Shown here in pieces: positions 1 through 8,579 of a stretch of DNA of 64,000 nucleotides; within the stretch, counting starts at the first letter, position 1, and every line of letters begins with the position of its first letter. Under the pieces are notes generated by a model. That model saw nothing but the letters and a program-made list of their open reading frames with translations, made no database searches and had not been told where the DNA came from. The translations under genes were made by a program, and so were the position numbers. This DNA comes from Salegentibacter mishustinae (GTDB lineage Bacteria; Bacteroidota; Bacteroidia; Flavobacteriales; Flavobacteriaceae): contig NZ_LLKN01000002.1 in assembly GCF_002900095.1 (NCBI RefSeq), positions 2,108,001 to 2,172,000 on the forward strand. The letters are read 5' to 3'.

Positions 1-97
1 AGATTCTATTCCTCAATTAAAGAAACCCCAGTCGCTTCTAAGAGCTGAAAAAGATAATGGGGCCGAACCTGAAACTAAAGAGAATAAGGATGAATAA
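1..97 (+). CDS. 3' end of an upstream gene (partial, product not identifiable)
   Basis: An open frame enters from the left edge (codons from base 2) and ends at TAA 95-97. The visible 31-residue tail is polar and charged, ending KENKDE. Its last eight bases overlap the ATG at 90 of the next gene, which suggests co-transcription and supports the choice of that start. In related flavobacteria I recall an OstA-like outer-membrane biogenesis protein in front of this aminotransferase, but nothing in these 31 residues proves it. Confidence 0.6.
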   Translation, partial: DSIPQLKKPQSLLRAEKDNGAEPETKENKDE

Positions 98-1289
98 AGA
101 TTTCCTTACCTACCAGGCGCAAACCACTCCGCATCCTTTAGGTTTGGAAGTAGCCTCAGCCAAAGGTTCTTATATTTTCACCACCGATGGAAAAAAGCAC
201 CTGGATTTTGTAGCGGGTGTTTCGGCCTGCAGTTTAGGCCATTGCCACCCTAAGGTTGTAAACGCCATTAAAGAACAGGCCGAAAAGTACCTGCATGTAA
301 TGGTTTACGGCGAATATGCCCAGCAACCGGCCGTTGAGCTAACTAAATTGCTAGCAGAACATTTTCCAAAGCCACTGGAAAAAACTTACCTCACCAATTC
401 TGGTACAGAGGCCATAGAAGGCGCTTTAAAACTCGCCCGGCGCTATACCGGTAGAGCTGAGATTATAGCGACTCACCAGGCTTACCACGGTAATACCATG
501 GGCTCACTTAGTTTAATGGATTATGAAGAACGTCAAAAACCTTTTAGACCTCTCTTAGGCGGAATTTCTTTTATTCAGTTTAACGAAGAGAAAGATCTGG
601 AAAAAATTACTGAAAAAACCGCAGCTGTAATCCTGGAAAGTATCCAGGGAGGTGCGGGATTTATTATTCCGAAGAATAATTATTTAAAAAAGGTCAAACA
701 ACGTTGCGAGGAAGTTGACGCATTATTAATTCTGGATGAAATTCAACCCGGTTTTGGGAGAACAGGAACACTGTTTGGATTTGAGAATTTTGACATGGTT
801 CCAGATATCGTTGCTTTAGGAAAAGGAATGGGCGGCGGAATGCCTATTGGTGCTTTTTCGGCCTCAGCTAAAATGATGGATAGCCTTTCAGACAACCCAA
901 AAATGGGACATATTACTACGTTTGGGGGAAATCCTGTAATTGCCGCTTCAGCTCTGGCTACATTAAAAGAAATTACCGGTTCAGACTTAATGACAGAAAG
1001 TCTTGAGAAAGAAAAGCTATTCAGAAAATTGCTGGTGCATCCGCTAATTTCAGAAGTTAGAGGAATGGGCTTAATGCTTGCTATTATTACCACTTCCGAA
1101 GAAATAGCGAATCAATTAGTTTTAAAAAGTAAGGAAGAAAACCTCATTCTCTTTTGGTTATTATTCGAGAAAAAAGCCGTGCGAATTACTCCTCCCCTCA
1201 CCATTTCAGAAGAAGAAATAAAAGAAGGCTGTGGCATCATTATTGCCGTATTGGATGAAATAATGAAGCAGGTTAAAACTGTTAATTAG
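90..1289 (+). CDS. Class III PLP-dependent aminotransferase (acetylornithine/4-aminobutyrate type)
   Basis: Fold-type I, PLP-dependent omega-aminotransferase, which moves an amino group between an amine or amino acid donor and a 2-oxo acid. Numbered from ATG 90: the phosphate-binding stretch NSGTEAIE is near residue 103, the aspartate that contacts the pyridine ring is in LILDEIQ (about D216), and the Schiff-base lysine is in ALGKGMGGG (about K245). The length of 399 residues fits the family. An upstream in-frame ATG at 57 would add 11 residues, but ATG 90 overlaps the stop of the preceding frame and directly follows TAAGG, so I prefer it. The substrate cannot be told: no arg or gab genes are adjacent. 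The neighbours are a TPR protein and envelope-lipid genes. Confidence 0.88.
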   Translation: MNKDFLTYQAQTTPHPLGLEVASAKGSYIFTTDGKKHLDFVAGVSACSLGHCHPKVVNAIKEQAEKYLHVMVYGEYAQQPAVELTKLLAEHFPKPLEKTYLTNSGTEAIEGALKLARRYTGRAEIIATHQAYHGNTMGSLSLMDYEERQKPFRPLLGGISFIQFNEEKDLEKITEKTAAVILESIQGGAGFIIPKNNYLKKVKQRCEEVDALLILDEIQPGFGRTGTLFGFENFDMVPDIVALGKGMGGGMPIGAFSASAKMMDSLSDNPKMGHITTFGGNPVIAASALATLKEITGSDLMTESLEKEKLFRKLLVHPLISEVRGMGLMLAIITTSEEIANQLVLKSKEENLILFWLLFEKKAVRITPPLTISEEEIKEGCGIIIAVLDEIMKQVKTVN

Positions 1290-1424
1290 TTTGTTAACAA
1301 CAATCTTGGTATTTGAGCTTTTAAAGCAGATTCATTTTTAATTTTAAGAAATGCCTTGAGGTTTAGCCGCAAGACAGAAAGTTCAAAAGATCAAGCAATT
1401 TCAACTTAAGCGTTGAAATATTTT

Positions 1425-1442
1425 AAATCTCACTTAGTGAGT
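1425..1442. repeat. 18-bp sequence containing the palindrome CTCACTTAGTGAG, copy 1
   Basis: The bases aaatctcacttagtgagt contain a perfect inverted repeat with a 5-bp stem and a 3-base centre. The same 18 bases occur again at 30239-30256, next to another dispersed repeat. It lies 27 bases upstream of the TPR gene start. It could be an operator, a transcript hairpin or repeat debris. Confidence 0.5.
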
Positions 1443-1468
1443 AGTAGAAATCCCGTAATTACCTACGT

Positions 1469-2866
1469 ATGCAATTAAGCCATAACGACGAAAACAATTT
1501 CTCACTTTCCCGATTTGAATCCATGCTTAAAACAAATGATGTTTTATTCTTTGATTCAGCAGAATTTGAGGACATTATTAATTATTATTTAGAGAACGGG
1601 AAATTTGCACTGGCTAAAAAGGCAGTTAAATTAGGCCTGGCTCAACATCCAACTTCTACAAACTTAAAGCTCTTTAAAATTGAGATTCTGGTTTTTGAAG
1701 ATAAACTGGATGTAGCCGAATCTATGCTTACCGAATTACAACAATTAGAATCTTCTAACGAAGAAGTATATATACAAAAAGCACAAATTCTTTCTAAAAG
1801 AGATCGCCACGCTAAGGCCATAGAGGTTTTGGAAATGGCGCTTGATATTACCCTGGATCCTGCCGAAATTTACTCGCTAATTGGGATGGAACACCTGTTT
1901 CTTGAAGATTTTGAAAATGCGAAGTTCAGCTTTATGAAGTGTTTGGAGGCCGATGAAGAAGATTATTCGGCACTATACAATATTATGTACTGCTTTGATT
2001 TTCTGGATCAAAAAACCGAAGCCATCGAATACCTGAATATGTATTTAGATAAAAATCCTTACTGCGAGGTAGCCTGGCACCAGGTAGGAAAACAATATTT
2101 TGATCTAAAAGATTATGAAAAGGCTTTATCGGCTTTCGATTTTGCAATAATTAGTGACGATTATTTTATTGGTGCTTACCTTGAAAAAGGAAAAGTACTG
2201 GAGAAATTGGGCCGTTACCACGAAGCCATAGAAAACTACCGTTTAACTTTAGAGTTAGACGACCCTACTTCTTTTGCTTATTTACGAATCGGAAAATGTT
2301 TCGAAAAACTTGGTTTAAACGAGCTTGCACTTAAACATTATAAAGATTGCGTTCACGAAGATCCGCTTTTGGATAAAGGCTGGATTGCGATCACCGATTT
2401 TTATATCAAAAAGAGAAACTACCAGAAGGCGCTTTACTATATCAACAAAGCGATAAATATAGACGAAGAAAACGTGCTTTACTGGAAGCGCTACGCTAAA
2501 ATAAATAACCGCTTAAAGTTTTACGAAGAAGCAGAGCGGGGTTATAAAAAAAGTCTGGATCTTGGAAACTACGAATTAGAAACCTGGATTAGACGTTGCG
2601 ATATCTTAATAGACCTTGGAGAATTTGATACTGCTATTCAAAATTTGAATCAGGCGCTGGAGTTTTACCCGGATACTGCCGAGATTGAATTCCGTTTGGC
2701 CGGACTTTATTTTAGTCATAATGAAGGTGAAAAAGCTTACTTCCACCTAAATAAAGGTTTAAAGTTAGATGCCGAGTATTATATAGTTATCGAAGAATTA
2801 TTCCCTCAAATCTTTAACCGAAAAAGCGTAAAGCAAATTATAAATTCCTTTATAAATCTCTCTTAG
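1469..2866 (+). CDS. Tetratricopeptide-repeat protein
   Basis: A 465-residue protein made almost entirely of TPR helix pairs, about ten units, recognisable from repeating patterns such as AIEYLNMYLDKNP and ALSAFDFAIISDD. There is no signal peptide or transmembrane segment, so it is probably a cytoplasmic scaffold. Tandem TPRs form a superhelix that binds peptides or partner proteins, and the partner is unknown. The 179-base gap upstream holds a 13-bp palindrome (see repeat at 1425) and probably its own promoter. The gene sits 40 bases upstream of the DUF368 pair. The family is clear, the function is not. Confidence 0.85.
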   Translation: MQLSHNDENNFSLSRFESMLKTNDVLFFDSAEFEDIINYYLENGKFALAKKAVKLGLAQHPTSTNLKLFKIEILVFEDKLDVAESMLTELQQLESSNEEVYIQKAQILSKRDRHAKAIEVLEMALDITLDPAEIYSLIGMEHLFLEDFENAKFSFMKCLEADEEDYSALYNIMYCFDFLDQKTEAIEYLNMYLDKNPYCEVAWHQVGKQYFDLKDYEKALSAFDFAIISDDYFIGAYLEKGKVLEKLGRYHEAIENYRLTLELDDPTSFAYLRIGKCFEKLGLNELALKHYKDCVHEDPLLDKGWIAITDFYIKKRNYQKALYYINKAINIDEENVLYWKRYAKINNRLKFYEEAERGYKKSLDLGNYELETWIRRCDILIDLGEFDTAIQNLNQALEFYPDTAEIEFRLAGLYFSHNEGEKAYFHLNKGLKLDAEYYIVIEELFPQIFNRKSVKQIINSFINLS

Positions 2867-2875
2867 TTATTTTAC

Positions 2876-2883
2876 TAACTTTG
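2876..2883 (+). promoter_or_regulatory. Candidate Bacteroidota sigma-70 -7 element for the DUF368 operon
   Basis: TAACTTTG matches the TAnnTTTG consensus known for Bacteroidota primary-sigma promoters and lies 23 bases upstream of the first DUF368 ATG. No good TTTG -33 element is visible at the expected spacing, so support is partial. Confidence 0.35.
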
Positions 2884-2906
2884 ACCCGGAATTTTAATTT
2901 GTACAC

Positions 2907-3845
2907 ATGCAGAAAAGCTTTAAAGACCATCTTTCAGTAACCTTAAAAGGTATGGCGATGGGCGCGGCAGATGTGGTTCCTGGAGTTTCAGGAGGCACGA
3001 TCGCTTTTATTTCAGGAATTTACGAAGAACTGATCTCTACCATTAGCGGGGTTAATTTTTCACTAATCACTACCTGGAAAGAGCAAGGCTTTAAAGCCAT
3101 GTGGCAGCAGCTTAACGGGCCTTTTATTTTAGCACTTTTTACCGGCATCCTCATCAGCGTGTTCTCACTGATGCGAATCGCAAATTATTTATTGGAAAAT
3201 CATCCAATATTAATATGGTCCTTTTTCTTTGGCCTTGTGCTTGCCAGCATCTGGTTTGTAGGTAAACAAATTCCCAGGTGGAATGTAAAGATCTTTCTCG
3301 CCCTTTTAATAGGAGCTGCCGTAGCTTTCTACATCGTTTCCCTACCTCCAATGGCAGCAAATGACAGCTATTTATACATCTTTTTTTCTGGAGCTATTGC
3401 TATTTGCGCTATGATCTTACCCGGAATCTCGGGTGCGTTTATCTTAGTACTACTTGGAGCTTATAAAAGAATTACAGAAGCCGCTCACGATTTCGATTTT
3501 CAAACATTGGGAGTATTTGGCATTGGAGCCATAATTGGCTTACTTAGCTTTTCTAAAATTTTAAAATGGCTGTTTGTACATTACAGCAATCTAACCCTGG
3601 CTGTCTTAACCGGTTTTATAGCAGGATCGCTAAACAAGATCTGGCCCTGGAAACACGTATTGCAAACAGAAATGTACGGAGATAAGGAAGTTGTGCTAAA
3701 AGAAGCCTCGGTTTTACCCTGGAATTTTAATGGTGAACCACAAACGGTATATGCTATCGTTTTAATGCTGGCAGGATTTTTCTTAATTCTAGGCCTGGAA
3801 ATTTTCGCCTCAAAAAGCTCACAAAACGCCAATGCAACAAACTAG
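2907..3845 (+). CDS. DUF368 membrane protein (PopT-type polyprenyl-phosphate translocase family), copy 1
   Basis: A polytopic inner-membrane protein of 312 residues with eight or nine hydrophobic segments. The family hallmark GAADVVPGVSGGT is near residues 18-35, and a second related hairpin, LPGISGA, lies around 171, giving the two-fold internal repeat of the family. DUF368 proteins have recently been linked to recycling of undecaprenyl phosphate across the membrane for wall and surface polysaccharide synthesis; applying this here is by family only. It overlaps the next gene, a paralogue, by 14 bases, and aroE follows. Confidence 0.85.
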   Translation: MQKSFKDHLSVTLKGMAMGAADVVPGVSGGTIAFISGIYEELISTISGVNFSLITTWKEQGFKAMWQQLNGPFILALFTGILISVFSLMRIANYLLENHPILIWSFFFGLVLASIWFVGKQIPRWNVKIFLALLIGAAVAFYIVSLPPMAANDSYLYIFFSGAIAICAMILPGISGAFILVLLGAYKRITEAAHDFDFQTLGVFGIGAIIGLLSFSKILKWLFVHYSNLTLAVLTGFIAGSLNKIWPWKHVLQTEMYGDKEVVLKEASVLPWNFNGEPQTVYAIVLMLAGFFLILGLEIFASKSSQNANATN

Positions 3846-4857
3846 AACCTTTACAGATAAAGTGCTTTTAGTGCTTAAAGGTTTGGCTATGGGAGCAGCT
3901 AATAAAGTTCCCGGTGTGTCTGGTGGTGTAGTAGCTTTTGTTGCAGGTTTTTACGAGGAATTTATCTATTCTCTCCAAAAAATTAATTACAAGGCTTTTA
4001 TATTGCTAATAAACGGGCGATTTAGAAGCTTGTATCATTATACCAATGGAAAGTTTCTGAGTTTGCTTATCCTGGGGATGCTTATTAGTTATTTTAGTGT
4101 TTCAAAATTACTCGATTATTTAATACTTCATTACGAACTCTACGTGTGGGCCTCTTTCTTCGGAATGATTATAGGCTCTATATATTATATCAGTAAAGAT
4201 TTTGACGAATGGAGTAAACGCTCCCTGGTTTTCGTTTTCCTCGGAATAATTGCCGGGGTGGCCATTAGCTTCCTGGAGCCGGCAAAGGAAAACGATAATC
4301 TTTGGTTCGTATTTTTTTGCGGAATGGTAGGCGTTTCCGGAATGACCTTACCCGGACTCTCAGGTTCCTTCATACTTATCTTATTTGGAAATTATGTATT
4401 GCTTCTCGTAGATTCAGTAAATGCACTTTACGATACTCTTGCCGATTTGGTAGTGCTAGATTTTAATTTTATAAATAATCCCGATAGAATTAGATTATTA
4501 GAGGTGATATTGGTGTTTGGCGCTGGTTCCCTGGCCGGTTTGGTTACGCTTTCCCATTTTCTGGGTTATGTTTTAAAACACTATAAAAAAGATACTTTCG
4601 CCGCGATTATTGGTTTTATTACCGGCTCTCTTGGAGTGGTTTGGCCCTGGAAAGAAAAGATCTTTAAACTAAACCAGAACGGAAAAATAATTCTGGACAG
4701 CCAGGGCAATGGTGTAATAGATTATTACGACCGTTATTTCCCAACTTTTTCTTCTGCGGAAACCTGGCTGGCAATTTTCTTTATCTTTGTAGGTATACTC
4801 ATTGTATTAGGACTCGCCTGGTACGAAAAGAAAAACCAAAAACCCGCAACGCGATGA
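3832..4857 (+). CDS. DUF368 membrane protein (PopT-type family), copy 2
   Basis: A paralogue of the preceding gene, 341 residues, with the same layout. The first hallmark reads GAANKVPGVSGGV, so the acidic residue of copy 1 (AADVVPG) is replaced by Asn-Lys. The second motif is LPGLSGS. It has a longer loop near residues 200-220 and a longer loop before the last membrane segment, where both copies share the string WPWK. ATG 3832 lies inside the end of copy 1, and the stop overlaps the aroE start as ATGA, so translation is probably coupled. Likely role: inner-membrane lipid-carrier translocation. The two copies have diverged and may have different substrates or partners. Confidence 0.85.
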   Translation: MQQTRTFTDKVLLVLKGLAMGAANKVPGVSGGVVAFVAGFYEEFIYSLQKINYKAFILLINGRFRSLYHYTNGKFLSLLILGMLISYFSVSKLLDYLILHYELYVWASFFGMIIGSIYYISKDFDEWSKRSLVFVFLGIIAGVAISFLEPAKENDNLWFVFFCGMVGVSGMTLPGLSGSFILILFGNYVLLLVDSVNALYDTLADLVVLDFNFINNPDRIRLLEVILVFGAGSLAGLVTLSHFLGYVLKHYKKDTFAAIIGFITGSLGVVWPWKEKIFKLNQNGKIILDSQGNGVIDYYDRYFPTFSSAETWLAIFFIFVGILIVLGLAWYEKKNQKPATR

Positions 4858-5582
4858 AAACTTTTGGCTTAATTGGAAAAAACATCAGCTACTCATTTTC
4901 CCGAACTTATTTTACCGAAAAATTTAAGAAAGAGAATATTGACGCTAAATACTATAATTTCGACCTGGAAGAAATCAATCAATTTCGGGATGTAATTAAA
5001 GAAATGCCAGATCTTGGCGGCCTAAACGTTACCATTCCTTACAAGCAGATGATCATTACATTTTTAGACGATTTAGCTCCTGAGGCCAGAGAAATTGGCG
5101 CGGTAAATACTATTAAGATAAAAGGCAATCGGCTTATTGGTTACAATACAGATTATATCGGGTTTTCAGAATCTATAAAACCCCTGCTTAAATCTCACCA
5201 TAACAAAGCACTTATTCTGGGGACCGGCGGAGCTTCGAAAGCTATAGCCTACGCCTTAAAAAAACTGGATATTGAATATAAATTTGTCTCAAGATCTTCA
5301 GGAAAAGGCAAATTAGGGTACGATGATCTTTCCGAAGAAGTTATAAAAGATCACAATATTATCATCAATACTACACCTGTAGGGACCTTTCCAGACGTAG
5401 AAGAATATCCGGAATTCCCAGTCGAATATCTTACCAAAAATCATCTGGTTTACGACCTTATCTACAATCCGGAAATCACCCAATTATTAGCATTGGCAAA
5501 AAAACAGGGAGCCACGGTTAAAAATGGTTTAAAAATGCTGGAATTACAGGCCGAAAGCGCCTGGAACATTTGGAATAAATAG
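4854..5582 (+). CDS. aroE: Shikimate dehydrogenase
   Basis: NADP-dependent reduction of 3-dehydroshikimate to shikimate, the fourth step of the chorismate pathway. The catalytic lysine is in NVTIPYKQM (about K64), the paired aspartate in GYNTDYIGF (about D100), and the nucleotide-binding turn in GTGGASKA (123-130). At 242 residues it is shorter than the roughly 270-residue E. coli enzyme, as is usual in Bacteroidota. The start overlaps the DUF368 stop by four bases, placing it at the end of that operon. The link to lipid-carrier genes looks positional rather than functional. Confidence 0.95.
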   Translation: MKTFGLIGKNISYSFSRTYFTEKFKKENIDAKYYNFDLEEINQFRDVIKEMPDLGGLNVTIPYKQMIITFLDDLAPEAREIGAVNTIKIKGNRLIGYNTDYIGFSESIKPLLKSHHNKALILGTGGASKAIAYALKKLDIEYKFVSRSSGKGKLGYDDLSEEVIKDHNIIINTTPVGTFPDVEEYPEFPVEYLTKNHLVYDLIYNPEITQLLALAKKQGATVKNGLKMLELQAESAWNIWNK

Positions 5583-5623
5583 CGCTAATTTTTCTTTTTA
5601 AATTCTACAAAAAAAGGGAATTG

Positions 5624-5655
5624 TTTGCCCAATTTTAGTGGAGTTACTATCTTTC
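5624..5655 (+). promoter_or_regulatory. Candidate promoter of the DUF349 gene
   Basis: TTTG at 5624-5627, a 20-base spacer, then TATCTTTC at 5648-5655, close to the Bacteroidota consensus TTTG-N19/20-TAnnTTTG. It lies 31 bases upstream of ATG 5687. This is the best-spaced promoter match I found in the window. Confidence 0.5.
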
Positions 5656-5686
5656 AGGCTAATTAAGAACCTTAACATTGAAAGAT

Positions 5687-7939
5687 ATGTCTCAGCAAGA
5701 AAATGATAAAAGCAAAGAAGAGTTTTCTAACGAAGCTACTAATAATTCTGAAAAAGCTAAGAATGAAAAGAAGCTTACCGAAGAAAACCAGGATGAAAAT
5801 GTAGAAGAAAAATCATTTTCTGAAAAGTCTGAAGCCGAAGAAACCTCAACAGAGAAAGAAACGGTTATAGAACCTGCCGAAACTGCTTCTGAAATTAAAA
5901 CTGATGATGATAAACTGGAAGATGCTATGATCGCTGAGGCCGGTGACAAGAAGAACACTTCAGAAGAAAATAAAGCAAGCAGCGAGGAAGACGATGAGAA
6001 CGACGCTATTCTTGAAGAAAGCAGAAAAAAAACCCGTCCGGAAGAAGAAAAGGTTCAGGCAGAAACAGGAGCTAAAGCTGAAGATACATCTCATGAAGAT
6101 GATGAGGACGAAGATGAAACTTCTGAAGAAGAAGGACGCACATCAAAACACCACCAGGAGCATATAGACGATTCAGTTGCTGAAGACAGTGAAGATGAGT
6201 CAAAAGCTGAGCGCCACGATATTCCGAAGAAAGATTATCACGCTATGAGTAAAGAGCAACTCGTAGATGAGTTTGAATCTTTGCTAAAAAAGGAAAAAGT
6301 ACAGGCTATTAAAGAGCACGTGATTGAAATTCGTGCTGAATTTAATGCCAAGTTTAATGAAGAGGAAGAGGAGAAAAAAGAGGAATTCCTTGCCGATGGC
6401 GGGAATATTATAGACTTCCACTACTCCACTCCGATTAAAAAACGTTTTAATTCCCTTTATTTCGATTATCGGGAAAAACGCAATAATTATTACAAGCAAC
6501 TTAAACAAGACCTTAATAAAAACCTGGATAAACGCTTGGAAATAATTGCAGAATTAAAAGGTCTTATTGATGTTGAAGAAAATATAAACACCACTTACAA
6601 GCACTTTAAGGAACTTCAGGATCGCTGGCGCGTTGCAGGGCCTATTCCGCGAGAAAAATACAACGATGTTTGGAATACCTATCACCATCATGTAGAGAAC
6701 TTCTATGATTTTCTGCATTTAAATCGTGAGTTCCGGGATTTGGATTTTAAACATAATCTTGATCAAAAATTAAAAGTAATTGACCGTGCTGAAGAATTGG
6801 CACAGGAAGCCGATGTAAACCGTGCATTTAGGGAATTACAAATGCTTCACAAAATGTGGAAAGAAGAGCTTGGGCCGGTTGCCAAAGAGTTTCGTGAAGA
6901 TATTTGGGATCGTTTTAGCAGCGCCACCAAACAAATTCACGATAAACGCCAGGAGTATTTCAATACGTTAGATGAACGCTACGAAGAGAACTGGAAAGCC
7001 AAGCAAGTTATTATTGAGAAGATAAGAGTAATTGCCGACGAAGATTATAAAAGCCACAATAAATGGCAACAGAAGATTAAAGAGATAGAAGCGCTTCGGG
7101 AAGCATTCTTTAATGCGGGGAAAGTTCCGCGTAGTAAAAATGAAGAAACCTGGACAGATTTCAAACAAACCGTTCGCCGATTTAACCGAAATAAAAACGC
7201 ATTCTATAAAAATCTAAAAAAACAACAATACGATAACCTCGAAAAGAAAAAAGAGCTTATTCAAATTGCCGAAGACAATAAAGATAGTGACGATTTTAAA
7301 ACGGTCACACCTTTAATGAAAAAGATCCAGGCAGACTGGAAGAAGGTTGGCCACGTACCTAGAAAAGATAGCGACAAGGTTTGGAAACAATTTAAAGCGG
7401 CCTGTAACCATTATTTTGAACGCCTCCACGAAACACGTAAAGACGAGAATAAAGAAGAATTCGAAGCTTTTGATAAGAAGAAGGAATTATTGGAGCAGGT
7501 AAAATCTTTTGAACTTAGCGGTGATAAAAAAGAAGATCTACCTAAAATAAAACAATTTATTGAAGACTGGAAAAATTTAGGCCGTGTACCTTATAACAAG
7601 CGTTTTATTGAAGGGAAATTCAATAAAGCTTTAGATCAGCTTTTCAATAAACTGGACGTAGATCATACCAAAGCTGAAATGCTTAAATATGAGAACAAAG
7701 TACAGGCTATAAACGATGCAGATGATGATAAAAAGCTTCGCAACGAGCATTATTTCTTAACCAAAAAAATAGAAGAAACCAGAGCTGAAATTAGACAGTT
7801 GGAAAATAATCTGCAATTCTTCTCAAATGTAGACGAAGACAATCCTTTGGTACAGGACGTACACAAAAATATAGCTGACCACAAAGAGCAGCTTGAAGTC
7901 TGGAAAGAAAAATTACGTAAAATCAAGTCGCTTTATTAA
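5687..7939 (+). CDS. DUF349 repeat protein with a long acidic N-terminal tail
   Basis: About 750 residues. The first 190 are a disordered-looking tail of Glu, Asp, Lys and Ser with acidic runs. The rest is helical and carries five DUF349 units, each with a Trp, a Gly and a VPR-type turn: DRWRVAGPIPREK, the degenerate WKEELGPVAKE, FFNAGKVPRSK, WKKVGHVPRKD and WKNLGRVPYNK. It ends in a coiled coil. No enzymatic motif is seen and DUF349 has no firm role. A TTG at 5678 is also in frame, but ATG 5687 is preferred. It is transcribed alone from its own promoter-like element, with a methyltransferase gene 11 bases downstream. Confidence 0.85.
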   Translation: MSQQENDKSKEEFSNEATNNSEKAKNEKKLTEENQDENVEEKSFSEKSEAEETSTEKETVIEPAETASEIKTDDDKLEDAMIAEAGDKKNTSEENKASSEEDDENDAILEESRKKTRPEEEKVQAETGAKAEDTSHEDDEDEDETSEEEGRTSKHHQEHIDDSVAEDSEDESKAERHDIPKKDYHAMSKEQLVDEFESLLKKEKVQAIKEHVIEIRAEFNAKFNEEEEEKKEEFLADGGNIIDFHYSTPIKKRFNSLYFDYREKRNNYYKQLKQDLNKNLDKRLEIIAELKGLIDVEENINTTYKHFKELQDRWRVAGPIPREKYNDVWNTYHHHVENFYDFLHLNREFRDLDFKHNLDQKLKVIDRAEELAQEADVNRAFRELQMLHKMWKEELGPVAKEFREDIWDRFSSATKQIHDKRQEYFNTLDERYEENWKAKQVIIEKIRVIADEDYKSHNKWQQKIKEIEALREAFFNAGKVPRSKNEETWTDFKQTVRRFNRNKNAFYKNLKKQQYDNLEKKKELIQIAEDNKDSDDFKTVTPLMKKIQADWKKVGHVPRKDSDKVWKQFKAACNHYFERLHETRKDENKEEFEAFDKKKELLEQVKSFELSGDKKEDLPKIKQFIEDWKNLGRVPYNKRFIEGKFNKALDQLFNKLDVDHTKAEMLKYENKVQAINDADDDKKLRNEHYFLTKKIEETRAEIRQLENNLQFFSNVDEDNPLVQDVHKNIADHKEQLEVWKEKLRKIKSLY

Positions 7940-7950
7940 ATAAAGCGGCC

Positions 7951-8577
7951 ATGAACTGCATCCTTTGCGAAGGCACTACTAAAAAATTTTGGGAGAGTAA
8001 AAACAGGGAGTTTGTTGAATGCACCAATTGCGGTGGCATTCAACTTCTACCTCAATTTTATATTTCAGAAAAGGCAGAGGAAGCACGTTATCTTACCCAT
8101 AATAACGATGTAAATGATCCAGGATACCAGGATTTCGTAAAGCCCATAACTTCAAGAATCTTAAAAGATTTCTCTCCAAAGCATACCGGTTTGGATTACG
8201 GTTGTGGTAACGGTCCCGTTATAACTGCTCAATTAGAAAAAATAGGATATACTATCTCGTTGTATGATCTTTACTTTTATCCCAATACAGAAGTATTAAA
8301 GACCCAATACGATTTTATAATTTGCTGCGAAGTAATGGAACATTTCTCTGCTCCAAAACGGGAATTTAGTGAATTAGCTTCCCTTTTAAAACCTGGCGGA
8401 AAACTCTACTGCAAAACCTCTCTCTATTCTAAAGAAATTGATTTTGATAACTGGTACTATAAAAATGATGTCACCCACATCTTTTTTTACACAGTAAAAA
8501 GCCTCGAATGGATAAAAACCAATCTTACTTTTTCAGCTTTGGAAATTCATCCAAATACAATTATTTTTAGCAAGTAG
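7951..8577 (+). CDS. Class I SAM-dependent methyltransferase with N-terminal zinc-ribbon-like motif
   Basis: 208 residues. Two CxxC pairs (C3/C6 and C24/C27) suggest a small zinc knuckle ahead of the methyltransferase core. The SAM-binding loop is LDYGCGNGP at 81-89, and the post-core motif FIICCEVMEHF follows. This layout is seen in methyltransferases that act on small molecules or surface sugars, but the substrate here cannot be told. It starts 11 bases after the DUF349 gene and converges with mazG, with only two bases between the stops. Confidence 0.8.
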   Translation: MNCILCEGTTKKFWESKNREFVECTNCGGIQLLPQFYISEKAEEARYLTHNNDVNDPGYQDFVKPITSRILKDFSPKHTGLDYGCGNGPVITAQLEKIGYTISLYDLYFYPNTEVLKTQYDFIICCEVMEHFSAPKREFSELASLLKPGGKLYCKTSLYSKEIDFDNWYYKNDVTHIFFYTVKSLEWIKTNLTFSALEIHPNTIIFSK

Positions 8578-8579
8578 TT

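Noticed and set aside
5692-6167. Antisense and alternate-frame open frames within the DUF349 gene
   Set aside because: They arise from the low-complexity acidic region (GAA/GAT codons read as Ser/Phe or Lys/Arg).
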